A stretch of 64,000 bases of DNA from Palleronia abyssalis (GCF_900302445.1 NZ_ONZF01000006.1:123889-187888), one strand, 5' to 3'. Shown: positions 8,381-17,183, counted from the first letter of the stretch. The notes: a model not told the origin generated them from the letters alone. Numbers and translations: made by a program.

Positions 8381-8604
8381 GCCTCGCGGCGCAGATCCTG
8401 GCGCTGCCGGTCCGCGCCTATCGCCTGATCTTCTCGCCATGGGTCGGGTTCAACTGCCGTTATCACCCCACATGCTCGGCCTACGCGCTGGAAGCGCTTG
8501 CGACCCACGGCGCGATTCGGGGCAGCTGGCTGAGCCTGCGCCGGATTGCCCGGTGCCATCCTTGGGGCGGGTCGGGCATCGACAACGTGCCACCCAAACC
8601 CTGA
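8377..8604 (+). CDS. yidD: Membrane protein insertion efficiency factor YidD
   Basis: 75 residues with the family pattern [20 protein letters not shown] followed by [17 protein letters not shown] and [13 protein letters not shown]. YidD is a small, amphipathic, membrane-associated protein that assists YidC-dependent insertion. The four-base overlap with rnpA is typical. In most alphaproteobacteria yidC follows closely; here it is about 3.4 kb further on. Confidence 0.96.
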   Translation: MSLAAQILALPVRAYRLIFSPWVGFNCRYHPTCSAYALEALATHGAIRGSWLSLRRIARCHPWGGSGIDNVPPKP

Positions 8605-8935
8605 CCTGCGCGTCCCACGGGCCACAAATCGCCCGTAAGCCGAAAAAACACGGATCCGTGAGCGTGAAACCGTGCTACGGTTCCGACAGCCACGATTCGT
8701 TCAGCACAAAGGGGGCGCTTATGGTCAGTTTGCATCGTCGTTCGCCCCAGTGTCGTGGCTGGATGGGATATCTTCTGTCTCGTCTAGGCTGACCCCGTCG
8801 CCTTAGGGCGAAACCCCACCGAACCCGTTCGCGAATTTCTCCCGACGCCAGAATTGCGTCCGGTGCAAAGCCGTGCGTGGGCCCCTTTCATCTTGAACCC
8901 CACGAAAGGCGGCCCGTCGCACGGGCCGGACCCCC
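8605..8935 (+). promoter_or_regulatory. Leader-like region with palindromes and mutually exclusive hairpins
   Basis: 331 bases after yidD that hold a possible 23-codon ORF (listed separately) and several inverted repeats. These are a palindrome CACGGATCCGTG at 8649-8660, a stem TCGCC/GGCGA at 8798-8811, and two competing structures before the next gene. Hairpin A pairs GGGCC-CCTTTC (8879-8889) with GAAAGG-c-GGCCC (8904-8915). Hairpin B is the perfect GGCCCGT/ACGGGCC stem at 8911-8927. They share 8911-8915 and cannot form together. Hairpin B ends 8 bases before the ATG at 8936, and no T-run follows it. The layout resembles translational or transcriptional attenuation, but this is inference. 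Confidence 0.4.
8720..8791 (+). CDS. Possible 23-residue leader peptide
   Basis: ATG at 8720 preceded by the strong AAAGGGGG ribosome site; the frame encodes MVSLHRRSPQCRGWMGYLLS plus RLG and stops at 8789-8791. It is rich in arginine (four) and contains single Cys and Trp codons, so no run of one regulatory amino-acid codon is seen. Its place upstream of alternative hairpins suggests a leader peptide, but it could also be a chance ORF. I do not recognise it. Confidence 0.35.
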
Positions 8936-9148
8936 ATGATCCAGACTCTGCCCACCCCGACCCATCCGATCGACGCCCTGATCCGCGAGCATGGCGCCCT
9001 GCCCGTCCTGCGCCGGGCGCTGCGCGCCCTGATCCTGCGGCGCGCCGCAAGACCCGGCTCGGCCGATCATCTCACGCCGTATCTGCGGAAGGATATCGGC
9101 CTGCCGCCTGCGAACACCCGGGCCGATCCGTGGGAGTTCATGCGGTAG
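8936..9148 (+). CDS. Small DUF1127-like protein
   Basis: 70 residues, basic. The C-terminal part LTPYLRKDIGLPPA (46-59) matches the DUF1127 core (a short helix ending in L-x-DIGL), preceded by an Arg-rich helix LRRALRALILRRAARP. DUF1127 proteins of Rhodobacteraceae are small; one (CcaF1 in Rhodobacter sphaeroides) has been described as RNA-binding. The ribosome site is poor (CGGA just 5 bases before ATG, next to hairpin B), which fits control of translation by the upstream structure. Confidence 0.6.
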   Translation: MIQTLPTPTHPIDALIREHGALPVLRRALRALILRRAARPGSADHLTPYLRKDIGLPPANTRADPWEFMR

Positions 9149-9153
9149 CCGCG

Positions 9154-9182
9154 GGCGCCCGGTCCATCGTGGGCCGGGCGCC
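9154..9182. terminator. Perfect hairpin between convergent genes
   Basis: GGCGCCCGG (9154-9162) and CCGGGCGCC (9174-9182) form a 9-bp perfect stem with an 11-base loop, placed exactly between the stop of the DUF1127-like gene and that of the convergent DUF1353 gene (ends 9186). No T-run on either side, so it may act as a bidirectional but weak terminator. Confidence 0.45.
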
Positions 9183-9185
9183 GGG

Positions 9186-9716
9186 TCAGGACGTCGGCAC
9201 CACCAGCGGCGTGTCGTAGACGCGGGCATCAAGGTCCGCGAAGATCGGATCGTTCCGCCCGATATAGGCGCCGCGCCCGAACAGCCGCACCGCCCCATAG
9301 ATCGCGTTGCGCCTGATCGGCCCGATCCCGGCTGCACGCATCGCCGCCAGCATCAGCCGGTCGGCGAAGGCCCGATCGGCCTCGTCCGGCGCACGATCCA
9401 CCACCTGCCACGCGACATACAGCCAGTCATGCACGATGGCCGCCTCCAGCCACGGGCCGACGCGGCCGACATACCACCGCAGAATCGCCGGAACCGAGGT
9501 CAGGTCGGTGATCAGCCCCCGCGGCACGGTCAGAAGCCGCCGCTCTCCGTCGATCTCGACGAGGATGTCGTAATCGTGCTGCAGGACATAATCGCCATCC
9601 TCACCCAGCCGCCCCAGCAGCCGCGCGGGCGGACGGATCAGCGACAGCGGGCTGATATAGCTGACCGCGCCGATTTGGCCGGCCCCCTGGGGATAAGGCG
9701 AGATGATGGTGCGCAT
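9186..9716 (-). CDS. DUF1353 domain protein
   Basis: 176 residues. The conserved DUF1353 pattern is present: VPRGLITDLTSVPAILRW, then VGRVGPWLEAAIVHDWLY with the HDWLY signature, an acidic DEADRAFADRLML helix and a final NAIYGAVRLFG. The family occurs in bacteria and tailed phages, and its biochemical function is unknown. The start at 9716 has an ideal GGAGGG ribosome site. It diverges from ttcA by 46 bases. No phage genes are nearby. Confidence 0.8.
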   Translation of the reverse strand: MRTIISPYPQGAGQIGAVSYISPLSLIRPPARLLGRLGEDGDYVLQHDYDILVEIDGERRLLTVPRGLITDLTSVPAILRWYVGRVGPWLEAAIVHDWLYVAWQVVDRAPDEADRAFADRLMLAAMRAAGIGPIRRNAIYGAVRLFGRGAYIGRNDPIFADLDARVYDTPLVVPTS

Positions 9717-9762
9717 GCGATCCCTCCTTTGCAGGGGCGAGGATATCGCATAATCGGCTCAT

Positions 9763-10608
9763 ATGCTTGACGAGACCGACGAAATCCATCCGCTGTTCCA
9801 CGGCGCGCCCCGCACGACCGAATTCCGCAAGCTTCGCAAGCGGATCGTGCGCCAGACCCGCGAGGCGATCGAGGCCTTCGGGATGCTGGCCGATGCCGAA
9901 GTCACGCGGCCGAAATGGCTGGTCTGCCTTTCGGGCGGCAAGGACAGCTATACCCTGCTGGCCGTCCTGACCGAGCTTCAGTGGCGCGGGCTCTTGCCCG
10001 TCGACATCCTGGCCTGCAATCTGGATCAGGGGCAGCCGGGCTTTCCCGCGACGGTCCTGCCGGAGTTTCTGGAGCGGATGGGCGTGCCGCACCGAATCGA
10101 ATACGCCGACACCTATTCCATCGTCATGGACAAGATCCCGCAGGGGCGGACCTTCTGCGCCCTGTGCTCGCGGCTTCGGCGCGGCAACCTTTACCGCATC
10201 GCGCGCGAGGAAGGCTGTTCGGCCGTCGTTCTGGGCCACCACCGCGACGACATCCTCGAGACGTTCTTCATGAACCTCTTCCACGGCGGACGCCTGGCCA
10301 CCATGCCGCCCAAGCTGCTGAACGAGGACGGCGATCTGTTCGTGCTGCGCCCGCTGGCCCACGTGGCCGAAGCCGATTGCGAGGCGTTCTCGCGCGCGAT
10401 GGGTTATCCGATCATCCCCTGCGACCTCTGCGGCAGCCAGGACGGGCTGCAACGCCAGCAGGTCAAGCAGATCCTCGACGGGTGGGAGAAGAACAGCCCC
10501 GGCCGCCGGCAGGTGATGTTCCGCGCGCTGACGAATGCGCGCCCCTCGCATCTTCTGGACCCGGCGCTGTTCGATTTCGCCGGCCTGGTGCGCGACGCGG
10601 ACAGCTAA
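9763..10608 (+). CDS. ttcA: tRNA 2-thiocytidine(32) synthetase TtcA
   Basis: 281-residue ATP-dependent PP-loop enzyme that thiolates cytidine 32 of some tRNAs using an iron-sulfur cluster. The PP-loop SGGKDS is at 57-62; the cluster cysteines are in FCALCSR (C132, C135) and PCDLCG (C220, C223). The [18 protein letters not shown] and GLQRQQVK segments are typical for TtcA. Length is normal. It lies in the block that separates yidD from yidC. Confidence 0.95.
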   Translation: MLDETDEIHPLFHGAPRTTEFRKLRKRIVRQTREAIEAFGMLADAEVTRPKWLVCLSGGKDSYTLLAVLTELQWRGLLPVDILACNLDQGQPGFPATVLPEFLERMGVPHRIEYADTYSIVMDKIPQGRTFCALCSRLRRGNLYRIAREEGCSAVVLGHHRDDILETFFMNLFHGGRLATMPPKLLNEDGDLFVLRPLAHVAEADCEAFSRAMGYPIIPCDLCGSQDGLQRQQVKQILDGWEKNSPGRRQVMFRALTNARPSHLLDPALFDFAGLVRDADS

Positions 10609-10680
10609 ACTTGTTCCTTTAACGTTCCGATTACTTCTGCCGCCTAGGATGCCATCCATGGGATTACCGGGGGTATCGTC

Positions 10681-11895
10681 ATGCATGGGCTGTGGGGCGC
10701 GCAGTTTGCCGGTCGGGCGGGAATCGTCGCTGCCCTTGCGCTTGTGGGATGGTCGGCCCCGGCCTTCATGACGCTGGCGGCGCCGTTGGCGGTCCTTCTG
10801 GCCCTCAGATGGCGGCGGACACCCGATCGGGACGCGGCCCGCGCGCATCTGGTCGACCTGTTGTCGAACCGTACCGAAGCCGCGCTTGCCCTGATCGAGG
10901 GGCCGAAAGCGGTTCCGCCGGCCCGGATCCATCACCAGCTGGACCAGACCCGCGAACCCGACGAAACGGTGATCCGGATCGGGGCGAGGGTCGCGATATT
11001 GAAGGAACAGCCCGGCGCCGACGCCGCCCTGGCCCGGCGGGCCTGCGTCTGGCAGGCGTCGTTGACCGCGCCGGGGGGCTGTGCGCGGATCGGCGTCGTA
11101 CGTGTCCATCCGCAACTTTGGCCCGAGGATCACATCACCCGGGCCGAGGCGGCCCTGTTGCGCGCGGGCGGATCGCAGGACGAGTCGCTGGTCCTCGACC
11201 TCGACCGGCCGATGCCGACCGTGGCGGGCCCCAAACGCAAGCCGAAAGCGACGTTCCACCGCTTCGCCCGCCCTATCATCCGTGCCTCCGACCGCGGGCT
11301 TCATATGGTCGAGCCGATCTGCGGCCTGCCACCAAACGCCACCGCGAAGGACCGTCAACGTCTTGTTCTCGATCAGATCGACGCCGGCGCGGCCATCGTG
11401 GCGGGGCTGGGACAACCGGAGGTCGGCGTCGCGATCCGGCTCGACCCGGACCTCTCCCGGGATCCTGACCTTCCCCGGGCATTGTCCTTCGCGCTGGACA
11501 CCGCGGAACTGCCCGCCTCGCGCCTGACCCTTCACGTGTCGGGCGACACGCCCATGCACGCGATCGAGGCGTTGGAGCGGACCGGGTGCCGCATCTGCGT
11601 CGCCGCGATCGATACCAAGCTCATCGGCCCCCACGATATCTGGCTGCCCGGTGAACTGACGCTGGGGATCGCGCGCGACGCGGGACGGCACGACCTGGTG
11701 TCGGACATCGTGGCCCGGGCGAATATCCGCGGAATCGAGGTGCTGGCCGTCGATCTGTCCGACGCCGCGGATGCCGACATCCTGTCGGGTATGGGGTGCG
11801 ACACGCTTTCGGGCGGCGCGGTGGCCTCGATCATGGAAGAACGCGCCCTGGTCAATCTGTCGACCGCGCCGCGGCGTGCCTCGCACGCGGGCTGA
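10681..11895 (+). CDS. Membrane protein with degenerate EAL domain
   Basis: 404 residues. Residues about 11-43 form two hydrophobic segments, followed by a cytoplasmic region. From about 195 the sequence follows the EAL fold (ARPIIRASDRGLHMVEPICG; then LDPDLSRDPDLPRALSFAL and LTLHVSGDTP before ALERTGCRICVAAI), but the catalytic residues are lost: the EAL signature is replaced by MVEPI, and there is no DDFG. It is therefore unlikely to hydrolyse cyclic di-GMP and may bind a nucleotide or a partner protein. GGGGGT before the ATG supports the start. Confidence 0.65.
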   Translation: MHGLWGAQFAGRAGIVAALALVGWSAPAFMTLAAPLAVLLALRWRRTPDRDAARAHLVDLLSNRTEAALALIEGPKAVPPARIHHQLDQTREPDETVIRIGARVAILKEQPGADAALARRACVWQASLTAPGGCARIGVVRVHPQLWPEDHITRAEAALLRAGGSQDESLVLDLDRPMPTVAGPKRKPKATFHRFARPIIRASDRGLHMVEPICGLPPNATAKDRQRLVLDQIDAGAAIVAGLGQPEVGVAIRLDPDLSRDPDLPRALSFALDTAELPASRLTLHVSGDTPMHAIEALERTGCRICVAAIDTKLIGPHDIWLPGELTLGIARDAGRHDLVSDIVARANIRGIEVLAVDLSDAADADILSGMGCDTLSGGAVASIMEERALVNLSTAPRRASHAG

Positions 11896-12009
11896 CGACC
11901 GGCCAAGGGTTGACAGCCCCGTGCGCCGGGCCGGAAACGGCTTGACTGTCGGGGGTCCCGCCTGTTGAACACGCGCTGACTTATCGGGGCCGAAAGGGGC
12001 GCGCCAGTT
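11896..12009 (+). promoter_or_regulatory. yidC upstream region with two -35-like elements
   Basis: 114 bases without a gene. TTGACA at 11910-11915 and TTGACT at 11942-11947 are good -35 candidates, but the hexamers 17 bases downstream (GGAAAC and TTGAAC) match -10 poorly. A promoter for yidC-MOSC-yihA is expected here because yidC is not attached to rnpA-yidD; which element is used is not clear. Confidence 0.3.
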
Positions 12010-13809
12010 ATGGACGAGCAGAATAGAAACCTGATCCTCGCGACGGTCCTGAGCTTCCTCGTGATCCTGGGGTGGATGTTCTTCTTCCCGCCTGCGGAAT
12101 CGACGATGACCGACGATCAGGTCACCGACGCAAGCGCACCTGCCGATCCCGCCGCGGCCCCCGCGCCGCCAGCTTCGGGCGATGCCGCCTCGCTTTCCGG
12201 GCCCGAGGCCGTCAGCGCCGATGCCCCGCGCCTGGCTATCGATACGCCGTCGTTGTCGGGGTCGATCGCACTGACCGGCGGACGCATCGACGAACTTTCG
12301 CTGAAAAATTACCATGTCGAAGTCGACGAAAGCTCTCCCCTGGTCGAGCTTCTGAACCCGGTCGCCAGCGATACGCCGTACTATGCCCTGTTCGGCTGGG
12401 CCCCCGGCGGCGACCTGGCCTATGAGGACGTGCCCGGCGCATCGACCCCGTGGGAGATCGAGGAGGGAGAGACCCTGACCCCCGACTCGCCCGTCACCCT
12501 GTCCTGGGACAACGGCAACGGCCTGATCTTCCGCCGCACGATCTCGATCGACGAGGATTACATGTTCACCGTCGACCAGACGGTCGAGAACACCACCGAC
12601 GGCACCGTCCGCCTGGCCCCCTACGGCACCGTCGCACGACACGGCGACCTGGACCTGACGGGGTTCTTCATCCTGCACGAGGGCGTCGTGCGCATGTCCG
12701 ACAGCGAACTGCAGGAGCTTGATTACGACGACCTGCCTGACCTCGACCAGATCGCCCGCGAAGGCGCGCCCGCCGATGTCATCGAGGTGATCGAGAACGG
12801 CTGGATCGGATTCACCGACAAGTACTGGATGACCACGCTGATCCCGACGCCCGGGACCGCCTTCACCAGCGTCGCCAAGTTCGTCCCCGATGGCGAGATC
12901 TACCAGACCGAAGCGCGCCTGCCGACGCAGGAAGTCGCACCGGGTGAAACCTCCGGCACCTCCTTGCGCCTTTTTGCCGGCGCGAAGGAGTGGGAGACGA
13001 TTCTCGACTATCAGCAGCAGGGCATCGAGCGCTTTACCGACTCGATCGACTGGGGCTGGTTCTTCTTCCTGACCAAGCCGATCTTCGTCGTGCTGCACTG
13101 GCTGAACGGTGTGATCGGCAACATGGGCTGGGCGATCATCGTCCTGACCCTGGGCATCAAGGCTCTGCTGTTCCCGCTGGCCTACAAGTCCTACGTCTCG
13201 ATGGCGAAGATGAAGGAACTCCAGCCCGAGATGGAAAAGCTGAAGGAAAAGGCGGGCGACGACCGCCAGAAGCTTCAGCAGGGCATGATGGAGCTCTACA
13301 AGAAGAACAAGGTGAACCCCGCCGCGGGCTGCCTGCCGATCCTGATGCAAATCCCGATCTTCTTCTCGCTCTACAAGGTGATCTTCGTCACGCTCGAACT
13401 GCGCCACGCGCCTTGGCTCTTGTGGATCGATGATCTCAGCGCGCCCGATCCGACATCGATCCTGAACCTGTTCGGACTGCTGCCCTACGCGCCGCCCGAT
13501 CCGACCTCTATTTTCGCGATCCTCAGCCTTGGCGTGCTGCCGATCCTGCTGGGCATCTCGATGTGGTTGCAGCAGAAACTGAACCCGGCCCCCGCGGACG
13601 CGACGCAGGCGATGATCTTCGCATGGATGCCCTGGGTGTTCATGTTCATGCTGGGCAGCTTCGCCAGCGGACTGGTCCTGTACTGGATCGCGAACAATAC
13701 CATCACCTTCACGCAGCAATACCTGATCATGCGCAGCCAAGGGTACAAACCAGACGTTCTGGGCAACATCTTCCGGTCGTTCCGTCGGCAAAAATCGGAC
13801 GCGAAATGA
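12010..13809 (+). CDS. yidC: Membrane protein insertase YidC
   Basis: 599-residue inner-membrane insertase/chaperone. It starts MDEQNRNLILATVLSFLVIL (first membrane anchor), has an Ala/Pro/Asp-rich linker to about 70, a large periplasmic beta domain to about 350, then the conserved hydrophobic core (WFFFLTKPIFVVLHWLNG; NPAAGCLPILMQIPIFFSLY; final membrane helices and a basic tail). Its stop overlaps the start of the MOSC gene (ATGA), so the two are coupled. Confidence 0.98.
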   Translation: MDEQNRNLILATVLSFLVILGWMFFFPPAESTMTDDQVTDASAPADPAAAPAPPASGDAASLSGPEAVSADAPRLAIDTPSLSGSIALTGGRIDELSLKNYHVEVDESSPLVELLNPVASDTPYYALFGWAPGGDLAYEDVPGASTPWEIEEGETLTPDSPVTLSWDNGNGLIFRRTISIDEDYMFTVDQTVENTTDGTVRLAPYGTVARHGDLDLTGFFILHEGVVRMSDSELQELDYDDLPDLDQIAREGAPADVIEVIENGWIGFTDKYWMTTLIPTPGTAFTSVAKFVPDGEIYQTEARLPTQEVAPGETSGTSLRLFAGAKEWETILDYQQQGIERFTDSIDWGWFFFLTKPIFVVLHWLNGVIGNMGWAIIVLTLGIKALLFPLAYKSYVSMAKMKELQPEMEKLKEKAGDDRQKLQQGMMELYKKNKVNPAAGCLPILMQIPIFFSLYKVIFVTLELRHAPWLLWIDDLSAPDPTSILNLFGLLPYAPPDPTSIFAILSLGVLPILLGISMWLQQKLNPAPADATQAMIFAWMPWVFMFMLGSFASGLVLYWIANNTITFTQQYLIMRSQGYKPDVLGNIFRSFRRQKSDAK

Positions 13810-14543
13810 AGGTCACGGCGCTCTGGCGTCACCCGATCAAGGGGATCGGGCGCGAGCGTTTGGACAGCGTCGCGTTGACCGCCGGGCGCCCCCTGCCCAG
13901 CGATCGCGCCTGGGCCGTGCGCCATGACGGCGCTGCCGAAGGGGAGGGCTGGCAGCCGCGGGGCAATTTCGTCGTCGTCGCCTCCGGCCCCGGTCTGGCC
14001 GCGGTCGAGGCGGAAAGCGATGGCGACACGGTCACGCTCCGCCACCCCGAGCTGCCGACCGCGCGTTTCACCTTGCCGAAAGACGGCCACAGTGTGCTGG
14101 ACTGGGTGCGCCCGATATGGCCCGAAGCGCGCCCCGCCCCTGCCGATATGGTCCGCGCCCCCGAAACGATCGGAATGGCCGACAATGGCCATGCCAGCCT
14201 GTCGATCCTGACGGAAGCATCGCTGTCCGCCCTCTCGGACGCGGCTGGACAGTCGCTGGATCCGGGGCGGTTTAGGGGCAACGTCCTTCTTTCGGGGTCC
14301 GAGCCGTGGGCGGAATTCGACTGGATCGGCAAGCGCCTGCGGTTGGGCGACGCGGTGCTCGAGGTGTTCGACCGCATCGAACGTTGCCGCGCGACTGAGG
14401 CGAATCCCGAAACCGGCACGCGCGACGTCAACACCCTGGCGCTTCTGCGCGACACCTTCGGCCACCGCGATTTCGGCGTCTATGCCCGCGTGATCGAGGG
14501 TGGATCCGTCGCCACGGGCGACGCCGCCCGGCTGGAGGGTTGA
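13806..14543 (+). CDS. MOSC domain protein
   Basis: 245 residues. An N-terminal beta-barrel (MKVTALWRHPIKGIGRERLD) leads into a MOSC domain, with the GRFRGNVLLSG segment and EVFDRIERCRATEANPETGTRDVNT cut by the key cysteine in RCRAT; these match proteins that handle molybdenum-cofactor sulfur or reduce N-hydroxylated substrates. The ATG at 13806 overlaps the yidC stop; longer upstream frames are shadows within yidC. The next gene starts 3 bases after its stop. Confidence 0.88.
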   Translation: MKVTALWRHPIKGIGRERLDSVALTAGRPLPSDRAWAVRHDGAAEGEGWQPRGNFVVVASGPGLAAVEAESDGDTVTLRHPELPTARFTLPKDGHSVLDWVRPIWPEARPAPADMVRAPETIGMADNGHASLSILTEASLSALSDAAGQSLDPGRFRGNVLLSGSEPWAEFDWIGKRLRLGDAVLEVFDRIERCRATEANPETGTRDVNTLALLRDTFGHRDFGVYARVIEGGSVATGDAARLEG

Positions 14544-14546
14544 GCC

Positions 14547-15197
14547 ATGGCCGGCACCCTGCCCTTCCCCGAAGCCGAACCCACGCCCGAGCAGATCGAG
14601 GCTGGCCGCCTTCTGTTCCGGCGCGAGACGCAGTTCCTGAAGGGCGTCGTCGCCATGGACGGCCTGCCCCCCGATGACCGGATCGAGATCTGCTTTGCCG
14701 GGCGGTCCAATGTCGGCAAGTCCAGCCTGATCAACGCCCTGACCGACCGCAAGGGACTGGCTCGTGCGTCGAATACGCCCGGCCGGACGCAGGAGGTGAA
14801 TTTTTTCACGCTCGAACATCTCTATCTGGTCGACCTTCCCGGCTATGGCTTCGCCAACGCGCCGGTGAAGGTGGTCGAGCAGTGGCAGGCCCTGATGCGC
14901 GCCTACCTTGGCGGGCGGGCCAATCTGCGCCGGGCGTTCCTGCTGATCGACCATCGCCACGGCCCCAAACCCGTGGATGACGAGATCATGTGCCTTCTGG
15001 ACAAGGCCGCGGTGCCGTTCCAGGCCGTGCTGACCAAGGCTGACAAGGTGAAGGCCGCCGACCGCGACAGGACTCGCGACAAGCTGCGGGAAACGCTGTC
15101 GAAACACCCTGCCGCCTTCCCCGAGATCGTCATCACCTCGTCGGAGACGGGCGCCGGAATTGATACCTTGCGCGGGGTGATCGCCGGGTTGAACTGA
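14547..15197 (+). CDS. yihA: Ribosome biogenesis GTP-binding protein YihA/YsxC (EngB)
   Basis: 216-residue GTPase needed for large-subunit assembly. G1 GRSNVGKS (52-59), G2 region SNTPGRTQEVNFF, G3 DLPGYGFA, G4 TKADK and G5 SSETG are all intact. Length is typical. It is last in the yidC-MOSC-yihA string, with 3 bases to the MOSC gene. Confidence 0.96.
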   Translation: MAGTLPFPEAEPTPEQIEAGRLLFRRETQFLKGVVAMDGLPPDDRIEICFAGRSNVGKSSLINALTDRKGLARASNTPGRTQEVNFFTLEHLYLVDLPGYGFANAPVKVVEQWQALMRAYLGGRANLRRAFLLIDHRHGPKPVDDEIMCLLDKAAVPFQAVLTKADKVKAADRDRTRDKLRETLSKHPAAFPEIVITSSETGAGIDTLRGVIAGLN

Positions 15198-15284
15198 CGC
15201 AGGGGCATATCCTTTCCCTTGCCTTCCCTGCATGCGCCTTATCATTCCCCTCATCTGCCAAGTGCCACGACCGGGGAGTGCGCA

Positions 15285-17126
15285 ATGAAGATCTTTGGGT
15301 ATAGTCTGAAAAGCCTGATCCCTGGCTTCGTGGCAACCGTCGCGTTGGCGGCCGTAGGCGGGGTCGTCGTCCTCGGCTTCGTACTTGCCGGTGCGATCAG
15401 TGTCGCGGCGACATGGCCTGACCCGAAGATTCTCTATTACACGCTGCATACGACCTTCAAGAACTCGGTCTGGTGGCGCGCCGCGGAAGACGTTCCCGGC
15501 GACCTGGACGATGAAGGCCGCATTGCCTTGGGCGCCCAGCATTATGCCAACGCCTGCGCAAAATGCCATGGCGGTCCGGGACTGGGGCAGAACCCGCAGG
15601 CCCTTGCGATGCGACCGCGCCCGCAGCACCTGCCGGCCGTGGTCGACCAGTTCTCGGACGGGGAACTTCATTACATCCTGAACTCGGGCGTGCGCATGTC
15701 CGCGATGCCCGCCTGGCCGACATATGGTCGCGAGGACGAGATTTGGAACGTCGTCGCCTTCATCCGCCAACTGCCCGAGATGACGGCCGAAGAGTATACC
15801 GGCCTTCTTCAGGACCGTACCTTGGCCGCCACGCCGGAGATTCCCTATGGCGAGCGCGGCCCGGTAATCGACAACGGCATCGACGACGCCCCCGGACAAG
15901 AACGCTGGCCCCGCGAGGAATATGGCTATTTCGCCCCCTCGACCGAGTGGCGCGACTTCGCGATTCAGGGCGACGTGGTCCAGCGCTGCGCCGCCTGCCA
16001 TGGCGCCGACGGATCGGGCGAGGCGACGAACGGCCGAGCGCCGAACCTGACCGTGTTGTCGTCGGACTATATCACCGACGCGCTGACGGATTACGCCAGC
16101 GGCGCGCGCCGGTCCGGCATCATGCAGATCGTCGCCACCAACCTGTCCACCGAACAGCGCGTGCGGCTTGGCGAATATTACGACAGCCTGCCCGATGTCC
16201 GGGCTCCCGGCACGGTCGACGGCGACATCGCACTGGGGCGCGAGATCGCGACGACCGGCAAGGTTCTGGCGGCGGTACCGGCCTGCGTGACGTGTCACAA
16301 CAATGACGAGGTCGGGTCCGGCCCGGTCGCCAGCCTGGACGTGCCGAACCTGGCGGGGCAATCGCCGATATATATCCGTCAGCAGCTCGAGCTGTTCGCC
16401 GCCGGGCAGCGGCAAGGCGGTGCGCCTTGGACGCCGATGACCTATATCGCGTCGAACCTGTCCACAGACGAGATGGACGCCGTGGCCTCTTATTTCGCCG
16501 CCGAGGAACCCGGCCAAGTGATCGAAGCGCAGGACCGGCTGGCCGACGCCAATATCGAGGCCGGACTCGACGTGGTCGAACGGGTCTGTGACGAGTGTCA
16601 CACGGTCGCCGGGCTGGGCAGCCAGTCGGGCGACGTGCCGAACCTGACGATGCAGGGGCCGGACTATATCCACCAGCAGCTGGTCAAGTTCCGCGAGGAC
16701 ATTCGCCCCAACAGCCAGATGGGGCAGACCGCCAAGCAGCTTAGCATGGAAGAACTGTCGAACGCCGCGGCTTATTTCGGCAATTTGCCCGCCACGGGTG
16801 TCGGGCGAGACATCGACGCGGAACTCGCGGCCGCGGGGTCGGACATCGCGCAATACGGGATCGAGGATCAGAACGTCCCCGCCTGCCTGACGTGCCACGG
16901 TCCCAACCCGACCGAGGAGATCAGCATCCTGCCCCGCCTGCATGGTCAGAACTACGTCTATCTGAACGAGCGTCTGGACCAGTTCGCGGGCGATTCGGGG
17001 AACGATCTATATGCGCTCAGCCCCATGCACCGCATCGCCACCCGCATGACCGGCGAGCAGCGCGAAGCCGTGGCCGCGTGGTTCTCGGTTCAGGAGCCTC
17101 TGGTGAAGGACGTTTCGGCACGTTAA
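15285..17126 (+). CDS. Membrane-anchored five-haem c-type cytochrome
   Basis: 613 residues. One N-terminal hydrophobic segment (about 11-43) acts as signal anchor; the rest should be periplasmic. Five CxxCH haem sites are visible: C91-AK-CH, C235-AA-CH, C334-VT-CH, C435-DE-CH and C534-LT-CH, spaced about 100-145 residues, each in a class I-like cytochrome c unit. Conserved M-x-P-type segments follow several sites. Start ATG 15285 has GGGGAG upstream. It is an electron carrier of unknown partner: no oxidase, reductase or dehydrogenase gene is adjacent, and argB follows after 57 bases. Confidence 0.88.
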   Translation: MKIFGYSLKSLIPGFVATVALAAVGGVVVLGFVLAGAISVAATWPDPKILYYTLHTTFKNSVWWRAAEDVPGDLDDEGRIALGAQHYANACAKCHGGPGLGQNPQALAMRPRPQHLPAVVDQFSDGELHYILNSGVRMSAMPAWPTYGREDEIWNVVAFIRQLPEMTAEEYTGLLQDRTLAATPEIPYGERGPVIDNGIDDAPGQERWPREEYGYFAPSTEWRDFAIQGDVVQRCAACHGADGSGEATNGRAPNLTVLSSDYITDALTDYASGARRSGIMQIVATNLSTEQRVRLGEYYDSLPDVRAPGTVDGDIALGREIATTGKVLAAVPACVTCHNNDEVGSGPVASLDVPNLAGQSPIYIRQQLELFAAGQRQGGAPWTPMTYIASNLSTDEMDAVASYFAAEEPGQVIEAQDRLADANIEAGLDVVERVCDECHTVAGLGSQSGDVPNLTMQGPDYIHQQLVKFREDIRPNSQMGQTAKQLSMEELSNAAAYFGNLPATGVGRDIDAELAAAGSDIAQYGIEDQNVPACLTCHGPNPTEEISILPRLHGQNYVYLNERLDQFAGDSGNDLYALSPMHRIATRMTGEQREAVAAWFSVQEPLVKDVSAR

Positions 17127-17141
17127 GCACGACGGACGGTG

Positions 17142-17157
17142 CGGGGGACGGCCCCCG
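17142..17157 (+). terminator. Weak terminator-like hairpin after the cytochrome gene
   Basis: CGGGGG/CCCCCG stem with ACGG loop, 16 bases after the cytochrome stop, followed by TGCCCCCCTTT. Only three T's follow, and the argB start is 26 bases downstream, so partial termination is the most that can be said. Confidence 0.35.
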
Positions 17158-17183
17158 TGCCCCCCTTTGCGACCGAAGGCTTC

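Noticed and set aside
8720..8791. Classical amino-acid biosynthetic attenuator (trp/his/leu type).
   Set aside because: The mini-ORF has no run of one amino-acid codon, and the final hairpin lacks a T-run.
9186..9716. Prophage remnant suggested by the DUF1353 gene.
   Set aside because: No other phage gene, integrase, tRNA or att repeat in the surroundings.
9601..13791. 1396-codon minus-strand open frame opposite ttcA, the EAL-like gene and yidC.
   Set aside because: Shadow frame across three good plus-strand genes; composition is low-complexity His/Gln/Arg.
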